From Westiellopsis prolifica IICB1 (GTDB lineage Bacteria > Cyanobacteriota > Cyanobacteriia > Cyanobacteriales > Nostocaceae): a stretch of DNA of 64,000 bases. Positions 47,723 to 56,622 of this stretch are shown here, in pieces. Location of the stretch: the NCBI RefSeq assembly GCF_004323185.1, contig NZ_NAPS01000002.1, forward strand, positions 347,807 to 411,806. The letters are read 5' to 3'. The notes beneath the pieces were generated by a model, which searched no databases, was not told the DNA's origin, and saw only the letters and a program-made list of their open reading frames with translations. The position numbers were made by a program, and so were the translations under genes. Numbering within the stretch: the first letter of the stretch is position 1; every line of letters starts with the position of its first letter.

Positions 47723-48691
47723 CTAACTATTTATTGATTCAGAAGTTGGAGAAACGACGGGTTGGCCTTTGCGTTCTCGCCACAAAGCTAAAAGAGTACT
47801 AGCGATAAAAATACTGGAATATGCACCCATCGTGAAACCAATAATTAAAGCTAGGGAAAAGTATTTCAAGGTTGGTCCACCAAACAGAAAGATAGCAGAC
47901 AACGTCAGCAAGGTTGTTAAGGTTGTGTTGATTGACCGTGCGAGAGTTTGGTTAACTGCATCATCTACAATGTCAGCAATGGGACGATTGGGGTTAGTTT
48001 GCAGTGTCTCCCGAATCCGGTCATAAATCACCACGGTGTCATTGACAGAGAAACCTGTAATCGTTAGCAAAGCAACAATAAATAGGCTATCTACTTCTAC
48101 ACCTGCGACCAAACCCAAAATTGAGAAAACCCCTACTGTAATTAAGACATCGTGAAATAGAGCAATGATCGCAAAGATCGCATAGTCTAATTGAAAGCGG
48201 AAAGTTAAGTAAATAACTATACCCAGAAACGAGACAATCAGCGCAATTACACCACTCCTAAATAGTTCTTGCCCAATTGTGGGACCAACAGTGTCAATTT
48301 GGGTTTTTTGTGAGTCAAAGTTACCTATTTTCTCGCTTAAAGCATTTTGTAGGTTGGTACGTTTTTCTACATCCAATGCTTTAGTACGAATCAGTACACC
48401 GTTATCTTTGCCTGTATCTTTGTCAGCAATAATCTGGATACTGCTGTCACCAAGTTCTTGAGCGTTAGCTACTTCTCGAACTTCGTTGATATCAATGGCT
48501 TTATTACAGTTATCTGGGTTTGTACAATCCCGTTCAAACTGCAAACGTGTACCACCGACAAAATCTAAACTAGGGCGTAGGGGTAGGCCGATTTGCTGGG
48601 AGGAAATCACCATGGAGATGATACCAGCAAGAATAATGATGCCAGAAATGATCCACCACAGCGATCGCGATTTGTTGATACTCAGTTTCAT
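47723..48691 (-). CDS. secF: Protein translocase subunit SecF
   Basis: A 322-residue membrane protein with six helices, partner of SecD in proton-motive-force-driven late steps of Sec export. The N-terminal helix is followed by a periplasmic loop starting [13 protein letters not shown], and the membrane region shows [30 protein letters not shown] and the [14 protein letters not shown] motif. The start overlaps the secD stop by 4 nt (ATGA-type coupling). It forms an operon with secD and possibly pdhB. Confidence 0.95.
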   Translation of the reverse strand: MKLSINKSRSLWWIISGIIILAGIISMVISSQQIGLPLRPSLDFVGGTRLQFERDCTNPDNCNKAIDINEVREVANAQELGDSSIQIIADKDTGKDNGVLIRTKALDVEKRTNLQNALSEKIGNFDSQKTQIDTVGPTIGQELFRSGVIALIVSFLGIVIYLTFRFQLDYAIFAIIALFHDVLITVGVFSILGLVAGVEVDSLFIVALLTITGFSVNDTVVIYDRIRETLQTNPNRPIADIVDDAVNQTLARSINTTLTTLLTLSAIFLFGGPTLKYFSLALIIGFTMGAYSSIFIASTLLALWRERKGQPVVSPTSESINS

Positions 48692-50100
48692 CGAGCCACC
48701 TCCGTCTTATTTGAAGTTGGCACATTAGGAGAGTATAGTCCAGGTTTACGTAAGGAAGGAATAGAAATTGCCAAAAACATTAATGTCCGACTACAGGTAA
48801 TTGCTGAGAACATACTGACTGCTACACCTAAAGCAAGAGTTAAAGCAAATCCTTTGACTAAACCAGAACCCAGCCAAAACAGCGCAGCACAAGCAATCCA
48901 AGTCGTGACGTTACTGTCTAAAATACTAGAAAACGCGCGGTAAAAGCCAGATTCTACAGAACGGTATAAAGTTTTGCCTGCTTGTAATTCTTCCCGTGTG
49001 CGTTCAAATATCAGCACATTCGCATCAACAGCCATACCAATACTCAGGATAAAACCTGCGATTCCGGGTAGGGTGAGAGTAACGCCCAAAAGAGCAAAAC
49101 AAGCCCAAGTCAAGAGGGCATAAATTACTAGGGCGATATCCGCAATTACTCCTGGTAATCTGTAGTAAATTACCATAAATACCAGGACTAAGAGTAGACC
49201 CCCGACACCTGCCCAGATACTGCTTTGGATACTATCTTTACCTAATGTTGCTCCAACTGTACGGATTTCACCAATTTCTACTGGTACTGGTAAAGAACCA
49301 CCTTTTAGCTGTATACCTAATTCACTGGCTTCTTGAGATGTAAAGTTACCCGTAATGACAGCCCCACCACCAGTAATACCTGTAGCAGCAAATTCCGGCC
49401 CAACTACAGGAGAACTAATGAGTTCGTTGTCAAGAAAAATCCCTATACTGCGACCAGTACCAGCAAGGTTTTTAGTGAGTAAGGCGAAAAGTTCACCACC
49501 TTTTTGATCAAAGCGAATGGCTACTTCCCAATTATTGCCTGCTGTTGGTTCTCCACGGGCATCCTTGAGGTATTGACCAGTCAGGGGCGGATTGGTACTC
49601 TCAAAGAGTTCAGCGATCGCTTTGCTGTTATTTTGCAGCGCTTCTTTATTTTGGGCGATCGCTGCGGTGTCTTGAGAGTTTTTTAATTCCTGCTGCTTTT
49701 GTTTGAATTCCAGTTGCGAACTTCGTAAAGCAAGCAACTGAGTTTCTGTATTTGGTTTTTGTTGGCGAAATTCTAACTGTGCTGTACTACCGAGTACTCG
49801 TTCTGCATCCTTTGGATCATTAACTCCGGGTAGCTGCACTAAAATCTTGTCTTCTCCAACTGTTTGAATTACAGGTTCAGAGACACCAAGACCGTTGACA
49901 CGACCTTCCACAACACTTTTGACAGCTTCTAGTTCTCGTTCAGTGATCCGTGGAATTTCTGGTGTTGGCTTCACCTGAATTGTCAGTTGCGAACCTCCCC
50001 GCAAGTCTAATCCAAGCGGTATAGGAATTGTGGCAATTACCACTATAGCGGCAATTACCAAAACAAAAATTAAAGCTAATAGCGATCGCTGTCTTTGCAT
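48688..50100 (-). CDS. secD: Protein translocase subunit SecD
   Basis: A 470-residue SecD with one N-terminal helix, a P1 head with [19 protein letters not shown] and [26 protein letters not shown], and five C-terminal helices including [56 protein letters not shown] Gln/Lys-rich insert lies in the periplasmic head (about 125-160, [17 protein letters not shown]). The gene is followed by secF with a 4-nt overlap and preceded by pdhB about 95 bp upstream. Confidence 0.95.
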   Translation of the reverse strand: MQRQRSLLALIFVLVIAAIVVIATIPIPLGLDLRGGSQLTIQVKPTPEIPRITERELEAVKSVVEGRVNGLGVSEPVIQTVGEDKILVQLPGVNDPKDAERVLGSTAQLEFRQQKPNTETQLLALRSSQLEFKQKQQELKNSQDTAAIAQNKEALQNNSKAIAELFESTNPPLTGQYLKDARGEPTAGNNWEVAIRFDQKGGELFALLTKNLAGTGRSIGIFLDNELISSPVVGPEFAATGITGGGAVITGNFTSQEASELGIQLKGGSLPVPVEIGEIRTVGATLGKDSIQSSIWAGVGGLLLVLVFMVIYYRLPGVIADIALVIYALLTWACFALLGVTLTLPGIAGFILSIGMAVDANVLIFERTREELQAGKTLYRSVESGFYRAFSSILDSNVTTWIACAALFWLGSGLVKGFALTLALGVAVSMFSAITCSRTLMFLAISIPSLRKPGLYSPNVPTSNKTEVAR

Positions 50101-50157
50101 ACCATAACTCGCGGCGACAAACGATATGATAACGCTCTTTGATGATTTTATGATTAT

Positions 50158-50197
50158 TTTGGGGATCGGGGATCGGGGATCCCCGATCCCCGTTCCT
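50158..50197. repeat. STRR inverted array between secD and pdhB
   Basis: GGGGATC units (three) run directly into their inverted counterpart CCCCGAT (two), giving a near-perfect palindrome centred near 50180. It lies immediately after the pdhB stop, so it could form a strong hairpin in the pdhB-secD transcript. Confidence 0.9.
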
Positions 50198-51179
50198 AAA
50201 CTCGCAAAGCGATCATTTTTTCTACAGCTTCGACAATTTGCTCTGGTTGAACAATTGTCAATCTTTCCAGCATACCATTGTAAGGTGTGGGGATATCTTG
50301 GGAAGAAAGTCGTAGTACAGGTGCATCCAATTCATCAAAAAAGCGCTCGTTAATTGAGGCAATTAATTCTGCTGCAATGCCTCCTGTTCGCATACACTCT
50401 TCGACTATAATCACTCGATGGGTTTTGCGTATAGATGTCCCAATCGTTTCCATATCTAAAGGTTTGAGAGATATTAAATCAATGACCTCTGGGTCATAAC
50501 CTTGTTTTTCCAAAGTTTTCAATGCTTGTGTGACATGATGACGCATCCGTGAATACGTGAGGATTGTGACATCTTTCCCACGTCGTACAATTTCGGCTTT
50601 ATCCAGAGGTAGGAGGTATTCTTCTTCTGGTAGGTTTTCTTTTAAGTTGTAAAGTAGGACGTGTTCAAAAAATAGAACTGGGTTCTCATCGCGGATAGCA
50701 GATTTGAGCAATCCTTTGGCGTTGTAAGGTGTGGAACAAGCTACTATCTTCAATCCAGGTACAGCTTGGAAGTAAGCTTCTAATCGTTGGGAATGTTCCG
50801 CACCAAGTTGACGACCTACACCTCCAGGTCCACGAATTACCATCGGAATTTTGTAGTTACCGCCGGAAGTATAGCGTAGCATCCCGGCGTTGTTGGCAAT
50901 TTGGTTAAAGGCAAGGAGCAAAAAACCCATGTTCATGCCTTCTATTATCGGTCGCAACCCAGTCATTGCTGCACCGACAGCTAGACCAGTAAAGCTGTTT
51001 TCCGCAATCGGAGTATCTAAAACTCGGAGTTCACCATATTTTTGATACAAATCCTTTGTCACTTTGTAGGAACCACCATAATGTCCCACATCTTCACCAA
51101 GTACAAATACTGTGGAGTCACGGGCCATTTCTTCATCAATGGCTTCTTTTAAGGCGTTGAAGAGTAATGTTTCTGCCAT
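50196..51179 (-). CDS. pdhB: Pyruvate dehydrogenase E1 component, beta subunit
   Basis: A 327-residue subunit of the heterotetrameric E1 of pyruvate dehydrogenase, which uses thiamine diphosphate to decarboxylate pyruvate. Motifs are the N-terminal [87 protein letters not shown], and [18 protein letters not shown]. The alpha subunit gene is not in the window. secD and secF follow on the same strand. Confidence 0.95.
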   Translation of the reverse strand: MAETLLFNALKEAIDEEMARDSTVFVLGEDVGHYGGSYKVTKDLYQKYGELRVLDTPIAENSFTGLAVGAAMTGLRPIIEGMNMGFLLLAFNQIANNAGMLRYTSGGNYKIPMVIRGPGGVGRQLGAEHSQRLEAYFQAVPGLKIVACSTPYNAKGLLKSAIRDENPVLFFEHVLLYNLKENLPEEEYLLPLDKAEIVRRGKDVTILTYSRMRHHVTQALKTLEKQGYDPEVIDLISLKPLDMETIGTSIRKTHRVIIVEECMRTGGIAAELIASINERFFDELDAPVLRLSSQDIPTPYNGMLERLTIVQPEQIVEAVEKMIALRV

Positions 51180-51569
51180 TCGACCTCTGATAAATTTATT
51201 GTTTTAGAATCTTATCGCGCTTCAGCTGTAAATACCGTCAGCGATGCTGCTGTTCTCAATGTGTGTAAAACACATGAATTTATTTGATAACTTTGGGTAT
51301 ATCTCAAAACTTATGCTCTTGGAGTGACACACAAATGGCTATGCAAGTCGTTCAATTGTTGCCACAGAAATATTTTACGTCTATTGCGGATAATTGGCTC
51401 AACGCAAACTTTTGTGTACTAGCATTAATTTTGAGATAAGTGTGGCAAAAGACGTCTACAAAGCCTTTTACCTTGTCCTATGCCTAAATGGTATAAATTT
51501 TATCAATTAATTTCATGAATATTTCATAAACATTAAAATAGCAGTATCTGTGATTTGGATTTGATTGAT
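51180..51569. other. Spacer between pdhB and the HTH/AT-hook regulator
   Basis: 390 bp with no supported gene. It consists of ordinary AT-rich sequence with ACACAAATGGC- and TTATGCTCTTGG-like stretches and no recognised regulatory motif. It includes the pdhB promoter (minus strand). Confidence 0.4.
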
Positions 51570-51878
51570 CTATAGCCGCATCTCAGCAGGTGGTGCTTCA
51601 GGCATAGGTGTGACTTGATTTAATTGATTGTTGGGAAATCTCCTTGGTCTTCCTGGTTTACGTTTATGTCGCTGGTTGATAGATTTTTCGCTGGCTGCTG
51701 CCAATTCTTCTGGTGTGCATTTAAATAGTCGCAACGCGTCTAAGTATTTTTTCGGCGTCATTGTCGGTTCTGTACGCCCTGCTTCCCAGTTGCGAACGCT
51801 GGTTTCACTGATTGCAAGCCTGAAGGCGACTTCTGCACGGCTAAGTCCCGCGCGTTCTCTCAGGACTTGCATATCCAT
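51570..51878 (-). CDS. XRE-family regulator with C-terminal AT-hook-like motif
   Basis: A 102-residue DNA-binding protein. HTH_3 domain: MQVLRERAGLSRAEVAFRLAISETSVRNWEAGRTEPTMTPKKYLDALRLF, about residues 3-52. The C-terminal tail has KRKPGRPRRFP (about 72-82), whose GRP core flanked by basic residues is an AT-hook-like motif. The preferred start is ATG 51878, which has GGGAGC at a suitable distance; an ATG at 51914 adds 12 residues but has no ribosome binding site, and a candidate -10 (TGTATT on the minus strand, 51908-51913) would place transcription start after it. Target genes unknown; divergent from the antiporter. Confidence 0.78.
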   Translation of the reverse strand: MDMQVLRERAGLSRAEVAFRLAISETSVRNWEAGRTEPTMTPKKYLDALRLFKCTPEELAAASEKSINQRHKRKPGRPRRFPNNQLNQVTPMPEAPPAEMRL

Positions 51879-51926
51879 ACCAAAATGCTCCCTTTGATAA
51901 CTATATGAATACATTTATTAAATCAA

Positions 51927-51936
51927 TTGACGTCAA
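51927..51936. promoter_or_regulatory. Palindrome TTGACGTCAA in the divergent promoter region
   Basis: A perfect 10-bp palindrome in the 154-bp region between the HTH regulator and the antiporter. Each half contains TTGACG, a possible -35 element in both directions. With a 17-bp spacer the minus-strand -10 would be TGTATT at 51908-51913. A candidate autoregulatory operator. Confidence 0.4.
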
Positions 51937-52032
51937 AAAGCCTACTGATGTCTATGTTATTAACTATATTATTTTATAGTGTTCGTTGTACCTTCTGGCA
52001 AACATACAAACCAACGTCAGGGAAGAAAATTA

Positions 52033-54030
52033 ATGGCTGGTGAATTAACACTGATTGTCGAAATGGTAACAGTGTTGGGGGTTGCAGTAAGCGGAGGGTA
52101 TCTGGTCAATCGTTTGCATCAGCCCGTGTTACTTGGATACTTGTTGGGGGGTATGGTTGTCGGTCCAGCAGGGTTAAAACTTGTCACGCTTGAGGGGGAT
52201 ATCCAAGTATTATCCGAAGTTGGGGTAGCCCTATTGTTGTTTGCTTTGGGTGTTGAGTTTTCCCTCAAAGACTTATTACGGTTACGGGTGATCGCCCTTG
52301 GTGGTGGATCGCTGCAAATCATACTCACGATTCTACTTGGAGGAGGACTCGCCTATTTTACAGGTTGGGTCGAGACAGCTCCCCAGGCAATTTTTTTGGG
52401 TGCTGTGCTTTCTTTGTCCTCAACAGCAGTCGTACTCAAAAGTTTAATTGAGCGGAATGAAGTCCAGACCATTCATGGACAAATTATGCTGGCAATTCTG
52501 ATTATACAAGACCTTGGGTTGGGACTGATGCTGGCAGTCCTTCCTGTGTTGACCCAACCAACCGAGATGATCGGTATTGCTTTATTTGCTGCGCTGGTTA
52601 AAGTACTACTTTTTCTTACTGGGGCAATTTTAGCTGGAAAGTGGGTTATTCCGTTTCTGATTCGATTAATCGCTCAAACGGGATCTCAGGAGTTATTTCT
52701 ACTAGGAATTTTGGTACTTTGCTTGGGAATTGCGCTATTTACCTACGCCATCGGTTTAGGTATCGCTATGGGTGCATTTGTAGCAGGATTAATGATTTCC
52801 AATGTGGAATATGCTGATCATGCTCTTGATCGGATTCTACCGATGCGAGATGTTTTTGCTACTCTGTTTTTTGTTTCGATTGGACTGTTAATTGATCCTG
52901 GTTTCCTGTTTGCCAATGCTGGCGTATTAATCGGGTTAATAGCCATTACTCTGATTGGGAAAGCAGGGATTGTTGCATTAATTGTTAGGGGGTTTGGCTA
53001 TTCTCTGAAAATGGCCCTGACAGTCGGTATTGGTATCAACCAAATTGGAGAATTCTCCTTTGTCTTAGCTGGTGTTGCTCAAAGTGAGGGAGTTTTTTCG
53101 TCTAGACTTTATGGATTGACCGTAGGAACCACAGCCACAACCTTATTGCTAGCGCCCTTTATGCTGAAGGTAACACCGTATCTACTTCAGTGGTTGGAAC
53201 GGTTTCCCCAAATCAATTCGTTTTTGCAGTTGAATAATTCCCCTCGCCTAGTTGGGTTAGAAGAAGAACTTATCAACCATGTGCTAGTGGTGGGATATGG
53301 TAGGGTAGGGCAAACTCTTGTGAGGATGCTGTATTTTCAGGGACATAAAATCCTAGTGATTGACAATAATGAAGCCGCTCTGCAAACTTTAAGAGAGCGA
53401 AAGATTCCCTATCTTTTTGGAGATGCTTCTAGCTCGTTAGTTTTGGAAAAAGCCAATATCACTCAAGCCAAAGCAATGGCGATCGCTCTACCTGATCCAA
53501 TGGCGACTCGACTAACTTTGAAGCGTGCTTTAAGTCTAGCACCAGATTTAGATATTACTGTCCGCGCTCATGTGAATGACGAAATTGATTCGCTCTACCA
53601 ACTGGGCGCTCAAGAGGTGGTTCAACCAGAATTTGAAGCTTCTCTAGAAATGGGCGCGCATATGCTGTTGAAATTGGGGGATTCTACCTATGCAGTACAG
53701 CAAGTCGTGAACCGTTATCGCCGTGGACGGTATCGAGACATTTTACCAGAACGATCGCAGTACTGGGGCGCAGCTGATCTGGAGGTGGCGATCGCAGGGC
53801 TAGAACATCATTGGTATGTCCTACATTTCGATTCGCCTTTTTTAGGGCTAAGTCTAGCTCAAACCAACGCTCGCCGTTTAACCAGAGCTACTATCATGGC
53901 AATTGAACGTAACAAACAACTCTACCGCTATCCAACTGGTGAATTTATCCTTGAGTCAGGCGATCGCCTACTGGTTGTTGCCAACCCCCAAGAGCATATC
54001 GCATTTACAAAACTTTTTACAGGGGATTAA
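52033..54030 (+). CDS. Cation:proton antiporter, KefB type (CPA2 + TrkA domains)
   Basis: A 665-residue monovalent cation:H+ antiporter. The CPA2 membrane domain spans residues 1 to about 385 with 12-13 helices and family motifs (LLLFALGVEFSLKDLL, LSLSSTAVVLKSL, FFVSIGLLIDPGF, GINQIGEFSFVLAGVAQ). A TrkA-N/RCK domain follows from about 414 (LVVGYGRVGQTLVRMLYFQG, GYGRVG dinucleotide motif) and a TrkA-C domain at the end (DSPFLGLSLAQTNARRLTRATIMAI). The ATG at 52033 has GGGAAG upstream; an upstream GTG at 51979 is possible but not favoured. The transported ion (K+ or Na+) is undetermined. Confidence 0.92.
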   Translation: MAGELTLIVEMVTVLGVAVSGGYLVNRLHQPVLLGYLLGGMVVGPAGLKLVTLEGDIQVLSEVGVALLLFALGVEFSLKDLLRLRVIALGGGSLQIILTILLGGGLAYFTGWVETAPQAIFLGAVLSLSSTAVVLKSLIERNEVQTIHGQIMLAILIIQDLGLGLMLAVLPVLTQPTEMIGIALFAALVKVLLFLTGAILAGKWVIPFLIRLIAQTGSQELFLLGILVLCLGIALFTYAIGLGIAMGAFVAGLMISNVEYADHALDRILPMRDVFATLFFVSIGLLIDPGFLFANAGVLIGLIAITLIGKAGIVALIVRGFGYSLKMALTVGIGINQIGEFSFVLAGVAQSEGVFSSRLYGLTVGTTATTLLLAPFMLKVTPYLLQWLERFPQINSFLQLNNSPRLVGLEEELINHVLVVGYGRVGQTLVRMLYFQGHKILVIDNNEAALQTLRERKIPYLFGDASSSLVLEKANITQAKAMAIALPDPMATRLTLKRALSLAPDLDITVRAHVNDEIDSLYQLGAQEVVQPEFEASLEMGAHMLLKLGDSTYAVQQVVNRYRRGRYRDILPERSQYWGAADLEVAIAGLEHHWYVLHFDSPFLGLSLAQTNARRLTRATIMAIERNKQLYRYPTGEFILESGDRLLVVANPQEHIAFTKLFTGD

Positions 54031-54079
54031 CAAGATTTCACACTTAAGGTGAGCGATCGCACAAATCGATGAAATTTTT

Positions 54080-54110
54080 GAATACTTTAGTCTGTAGAAC
54101 TTTAATATTC
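54080..54110. promoter_or_regulatory. Putative controller-protein operator upstream of the C gene
   Basis: The sequence from 54080 begins GAATACTTTAGTCTGT and ends ACTTTAATATTC, so GAAT...ATTC ends flank two similar boxes, ACTTTAGT and ACTTTAAT, 15 bp apart. The first 16 bases match 12 of 16 positions of the perfect palindrome GAATACTATAGTATTC before the methyltransferase gene (56234-56249). This is the type of paired C-box that controller proteins bind. It ends 20 bp before the start codon. Confidence 0.5.
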
Positions 54111-54130
54111 AAAATTCTACGCTTTTTCTC

Positions 54131-54382
54131 ATGCAATCCAGTAAGTTAGACCAAATTTTAGGACTAGAACTACAGCGTTATCGCATACAGAAAGGTTGGT
54201 CACAAGAGTATCTTGCAGAAGTGACAGGTCTGCATAGGACTTACATCAGCCAGCTTGAACGAGGACTAAAAAGTCCATCCGTCAGAGTTCTCAGTCATAT
54301 TACCAATGCTTTGGGAATAAAAATGAGTGAATTTTTACAAGCTGTAGAGGAATCCCTGAGTGTTGACAAACAACGAGATTGA
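54131..54382 (+). CDS. Controller (C) protein of an R-M system, HTH_3
   Basis: An 83-residue protein that is essentially one XRE-type helix-turn-helix domain (residues 16-70: RYRIQKGWSQEYLAEVTGLHRTYISQLERGLKSPSVRVLSHITNALGI), the size and shape of C proteins such as C.AhdI or C.BamHI families. It overlaps the endonuclease gene by 23 nt, so the two are translationally coupled. In known systems the C protein activates its own operon (and the nuclease) after methylation is established. Operator-like boxes lie 20 bp upstream. Confidence 0.85.
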   Translation: MQSSKLDQILGLELQRYRIQKGWSQEYLAEVTGLHRTYISQLERGLKSPSVRVLSHITNALGIKMSEFLQAVEESLSVDKQRD

Positions 54383-55106
54383 AAGATTAAAGCAAGCCAT
54401 TATCGCGACTATTGCATCTCCTGTGATTGGCTCGATAGAAGATTATACATGGGAAGCAATTTTTCATTATGTTAAGGATATTCCTTTGTTAGATCCAGCT
54501 CTCGGACGTAGCAAGCTTCTCTATGATGCTGTTGACGTAGTTACTAAAACTGGTTGGTCACTCAAATCCCTCCAACTGAAGAGCCTAAACTTTAAAAGCC
54601 CATTTTTGTTTGTTATCCAGAGAGCAGATATCATCAAGAAGTCTACCCAACTGGGTTTTCCTGGTTTGACTGAGCAATCCTCGCCGGATGAGCTTGGAGC
54701 AGCCATTATCCAACATTGGAATGAGAAGATTATTTTGAGTCAGGCAGCACAAAGTGTTGTAAATAGTTATGAAGGCATATTACTGAAAACTATCAAAGGT
54801 TACGAGTATATTTACTGTGAGTTTCCACTCGATCCTCTTGATTCAAGCACGTTTTCTTGGGCTTGGACAGTAGACAAAACTACTGGCGGTTCAGGGGTAG
54901 GGCTACAGGGCAACGTTGCAGGCAAAATAGAATTGGTGTGGTACAAAAATCAGAAACAACTTTTCAGAGCTAGAACTATTCCCACACAAGCGGTTCGTAT
55001 TAAAGTTGAAAGAACTCGTCTTACTCTTGATCGATATGTAAAGACAGTTATCTTTGCTTTGCAAGATCAAATCAACATGCAGTTTTCTGAGAATGACCCT
55101 GAATAA
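54360..55106 (+). CDS. Probable type II restriction endonuclease (family not recognised)
   Basis: A 248-residue protein whose identity is inferred from position: directly downstream of, and overlapping, a C-protein gene and convergent with a cytosine-5 methyltransferase. The sequence (start NNEIERLKQAIIATIASP; end VKTVIFALQDQINMQFSENDPE) does not match an endonuclease family I know. A PD-(D/E)xK core is not evident; SWAWTVDKTTGGSGVG followed by KIELVWYKNQ could contain catalytic residues, but this is weak. The start is GTG at 54360 or TTG at 54363. The 3' end overlaps the methyltransferase gene by 35 bp. Recognition site unknown. Confidence 0.75.
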   Translation: MLTNNEIERLKQAIIATIASPVIGSIEDYTWEAIFHYVKDIPLLDPALGRSKLLYDAVDVVTKTGWSLKSLQLKSLNFKSPFLFVIQRADIIKKSTQLGFPGLTEQSSPDELGAAIIQHWNEKIILSQAAQSVVNSYEGILLKTIKGYEYIYCEFPLDPLDSSTFSWAWTVDKTTGGSGVGLQGNVAGKIELVWYKNQKQLFRARTIPTQAVRIKVERTRLTLDRYVKTVIFALQDQINMQFSENDPE

Positions 55107-56229
55107 TAGATAAAGCTATGACTTTACTTAGAAAGGGAGGTACAGATTCACCAATTTGAGAAGCCATATCAGTATAGGTTCCCAAAAAGTGAAAATTATC
55201 TGGGTAAGAGTGTAATCTTGCAGCTTCGCGTATTGTAATTGTTCGATCCTGAGTAGGATGGAAAAATCTACCTGAGCCAGGATGGAAGACCCATCTGGTT
55301 ATAGTTCTTGCTGGCTTATCCCAGTAAAGTCTGCCGTATGCACCGCTATAGTATTTTTTGGGAGCTAATTCACTAGGTAAGTCTCTAGCATCTTGTCCTT
55401 CACTGAGTAAACGTGCTCTCGACAATTGAATTGGAGTTAAAGCACGAGCAACATGATTGACAACTTTGATGCTTTGATTACGTATCATAGCTTGATATGT
55501 AGTTTGTGGAGCCGAAGGATAAACTTCAGCCTCATATTCTTGTCCTGCTTCTAGTGGTGGTAAGTCTCCAATTGCATCTCTGACTGTGACAAGTGGAGAA
55601 ACATTTGTTTCTAACAAACTAAGCTGATTACAAGACTTCTTAGTTCTATAGTCACTCCTAATATCACCAAAATGTGTTGGTTCAGGAAAATGAAGGTAGT
55701 GATCGAGACTAGCTAGAAAAAAAGCTCTGGATCTTGTTTGTGGTATTCCATAGTGTGCAGCATTTAATGATGAAGAGACTACTTTGTAACTCAATGATTC
55801 TAGTTGTTGTGTGATTTCTTCCCTTATTACGCCATTGTAAGCCTTCAAGATTTCAGGCACGTTCTCCATTACGACGTAAATGGGTCTAAACTCCTCTACG
55901 AATTCCAAAAACGTTCGATATAGCTGATTGCGGGAATCATTGAGGTAGCGATATCCAGCTGGAATATTTCGTGAAAACCCCTGACATGGGGGACCACCAA
56001 TCAACGCTGTTAATTCTTCTCGCTGCAATCCCAAAGCTAACCGTAAATCAGAAGGATTAATTTTACGTATATCCTGATGAATAATTTTAGTGTTTGAGTA
56101 ATTGTACTTGTATGTCGTCAAAGGTTTGGCATCTACATCGATCGCACATAAAGATTCAAAGCCTGCCATGTGAAATCCTGTAGTCAGACCACCTGCTCCA
56201 GCAAATAAATCAATAATTTTCTGTCTCAT
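55072..56229 (-). CDS. DNA (cytosine-5) methyltransferase of the R-M system
   Basis: A 385-residue m5C methyltransferase. Motif I DLFAGAGGLTTGFHMAGFE (7-25), motif IV GGPPCQGFSRN with catalytic Cys82, motif VI ENVPEIL (122-128), motif VIII QTRSR (164-168), motif IX RTITIREAARLHSYPDNF and motif X QIGESVPP (usually QIGNAVPP) are all present in order. The target-recognition region lies between motifs VIII and IX (about 175-320). It protects host DNA against the neighbouring nuclease. The start codon lies about 2 nt after the predicted transcription start, so the mRNA may be leaderless. Confidence 0.95.
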   Translation of the reverse strand: MRQKIIDLFAGAGGLTTGFHMAGFESLCAIDVDAKPLTTYKYNYSNTKIIHQDIRKINPSDLRLALGLQREELTALIGGPPCQGFSRNIPAGYRYLNDSRNQLYRTFLEFVEEFRPIYVVMENVPEILKAYNGVIREEITQQLESLSYKVVSSSLNAAHYGIPQTRSRAFFLASLDHYLHFPEPTHFGDIRSDYRTKKSCNQLSLLETNVSPLVTVRDAIGDLPPLEAGQEYEAEVYPSAPQTTYQAMIRNQSIKVVNHVARALTPIQLSRARLLSEGQDARDLPSELAPKKYYSGAYGRLYWDKPARTITRWVFHPGSGRFFHPTQDRTITIREAARLHSYPDNFHFLGTYTDMASQIGESVPPFLSKVIALSIIQGHSQKTAC

Positions 56230-56233
56230 TATT

Positions 56234-56265
56234 GAATACTATAGTATTCATATAAATATTGTCAA
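56234..56265 (-). promoter_or_regulatory. Methyltransferase promoter with overlapping palindromic operator
   Basis: On the minus strand TTGACA (56260-56265) is followed after 16 bp by TATAGT (56238-56243). The -10 lies inside the perfect 16-bp palindrome GAATACTATAGTATTC (56234-56249). A bound repressor would block the -10. The start codon is at 56227-56229, only about 9 bp from the -10, leaving essentially no leader and no ribosome binding site. Confidence 0.6.
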
Positions 56266-56622
56266 GTGATACCAATTTCAAAAAAGAATGCGACAGATAG
56301 ATTCATATAACTCTTATGCACAAAGAGTTTCCCAATCCAAAATCCAAAATCCAAAATGGTATAAAGCCATCATTACCCGGTAAAAATCGATAATACTCCC
56401 AGACAACCAAATATCCTTATTCACATAATAGACAATTTGTACAGTGCGTAAGTTCTAATCTACTATCGCCCTATTTTGCTGCTCATAACCCCAACAAACA
56501 ATAATCTCACGCCCAGACACCAAGATACATAAGATTCACTCTGCACCTTTGCGCCTCTGCGTGAGATTAATTAAGCTAATTAACCAGATGAAATTTCGTC
56601 GCCTGATAGGCCAAACCACCGC
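56266..56622. other. Spacer with AAAATCC repeats and a TIR-like element
   Basis: Three AAAATCC-type heptads (56338-56358) and a 66-bp segment flanked by the inverted AATCTCACGC (56503-56512) and GCGTGAGATT (56559-56568), with GCACCTTTGCGCCTCTGC inside, perhaps a dispersed MITE fragment. No gene seen between the methyltransferase promoter and the 3' end of hemB. Confidence 0.5.
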
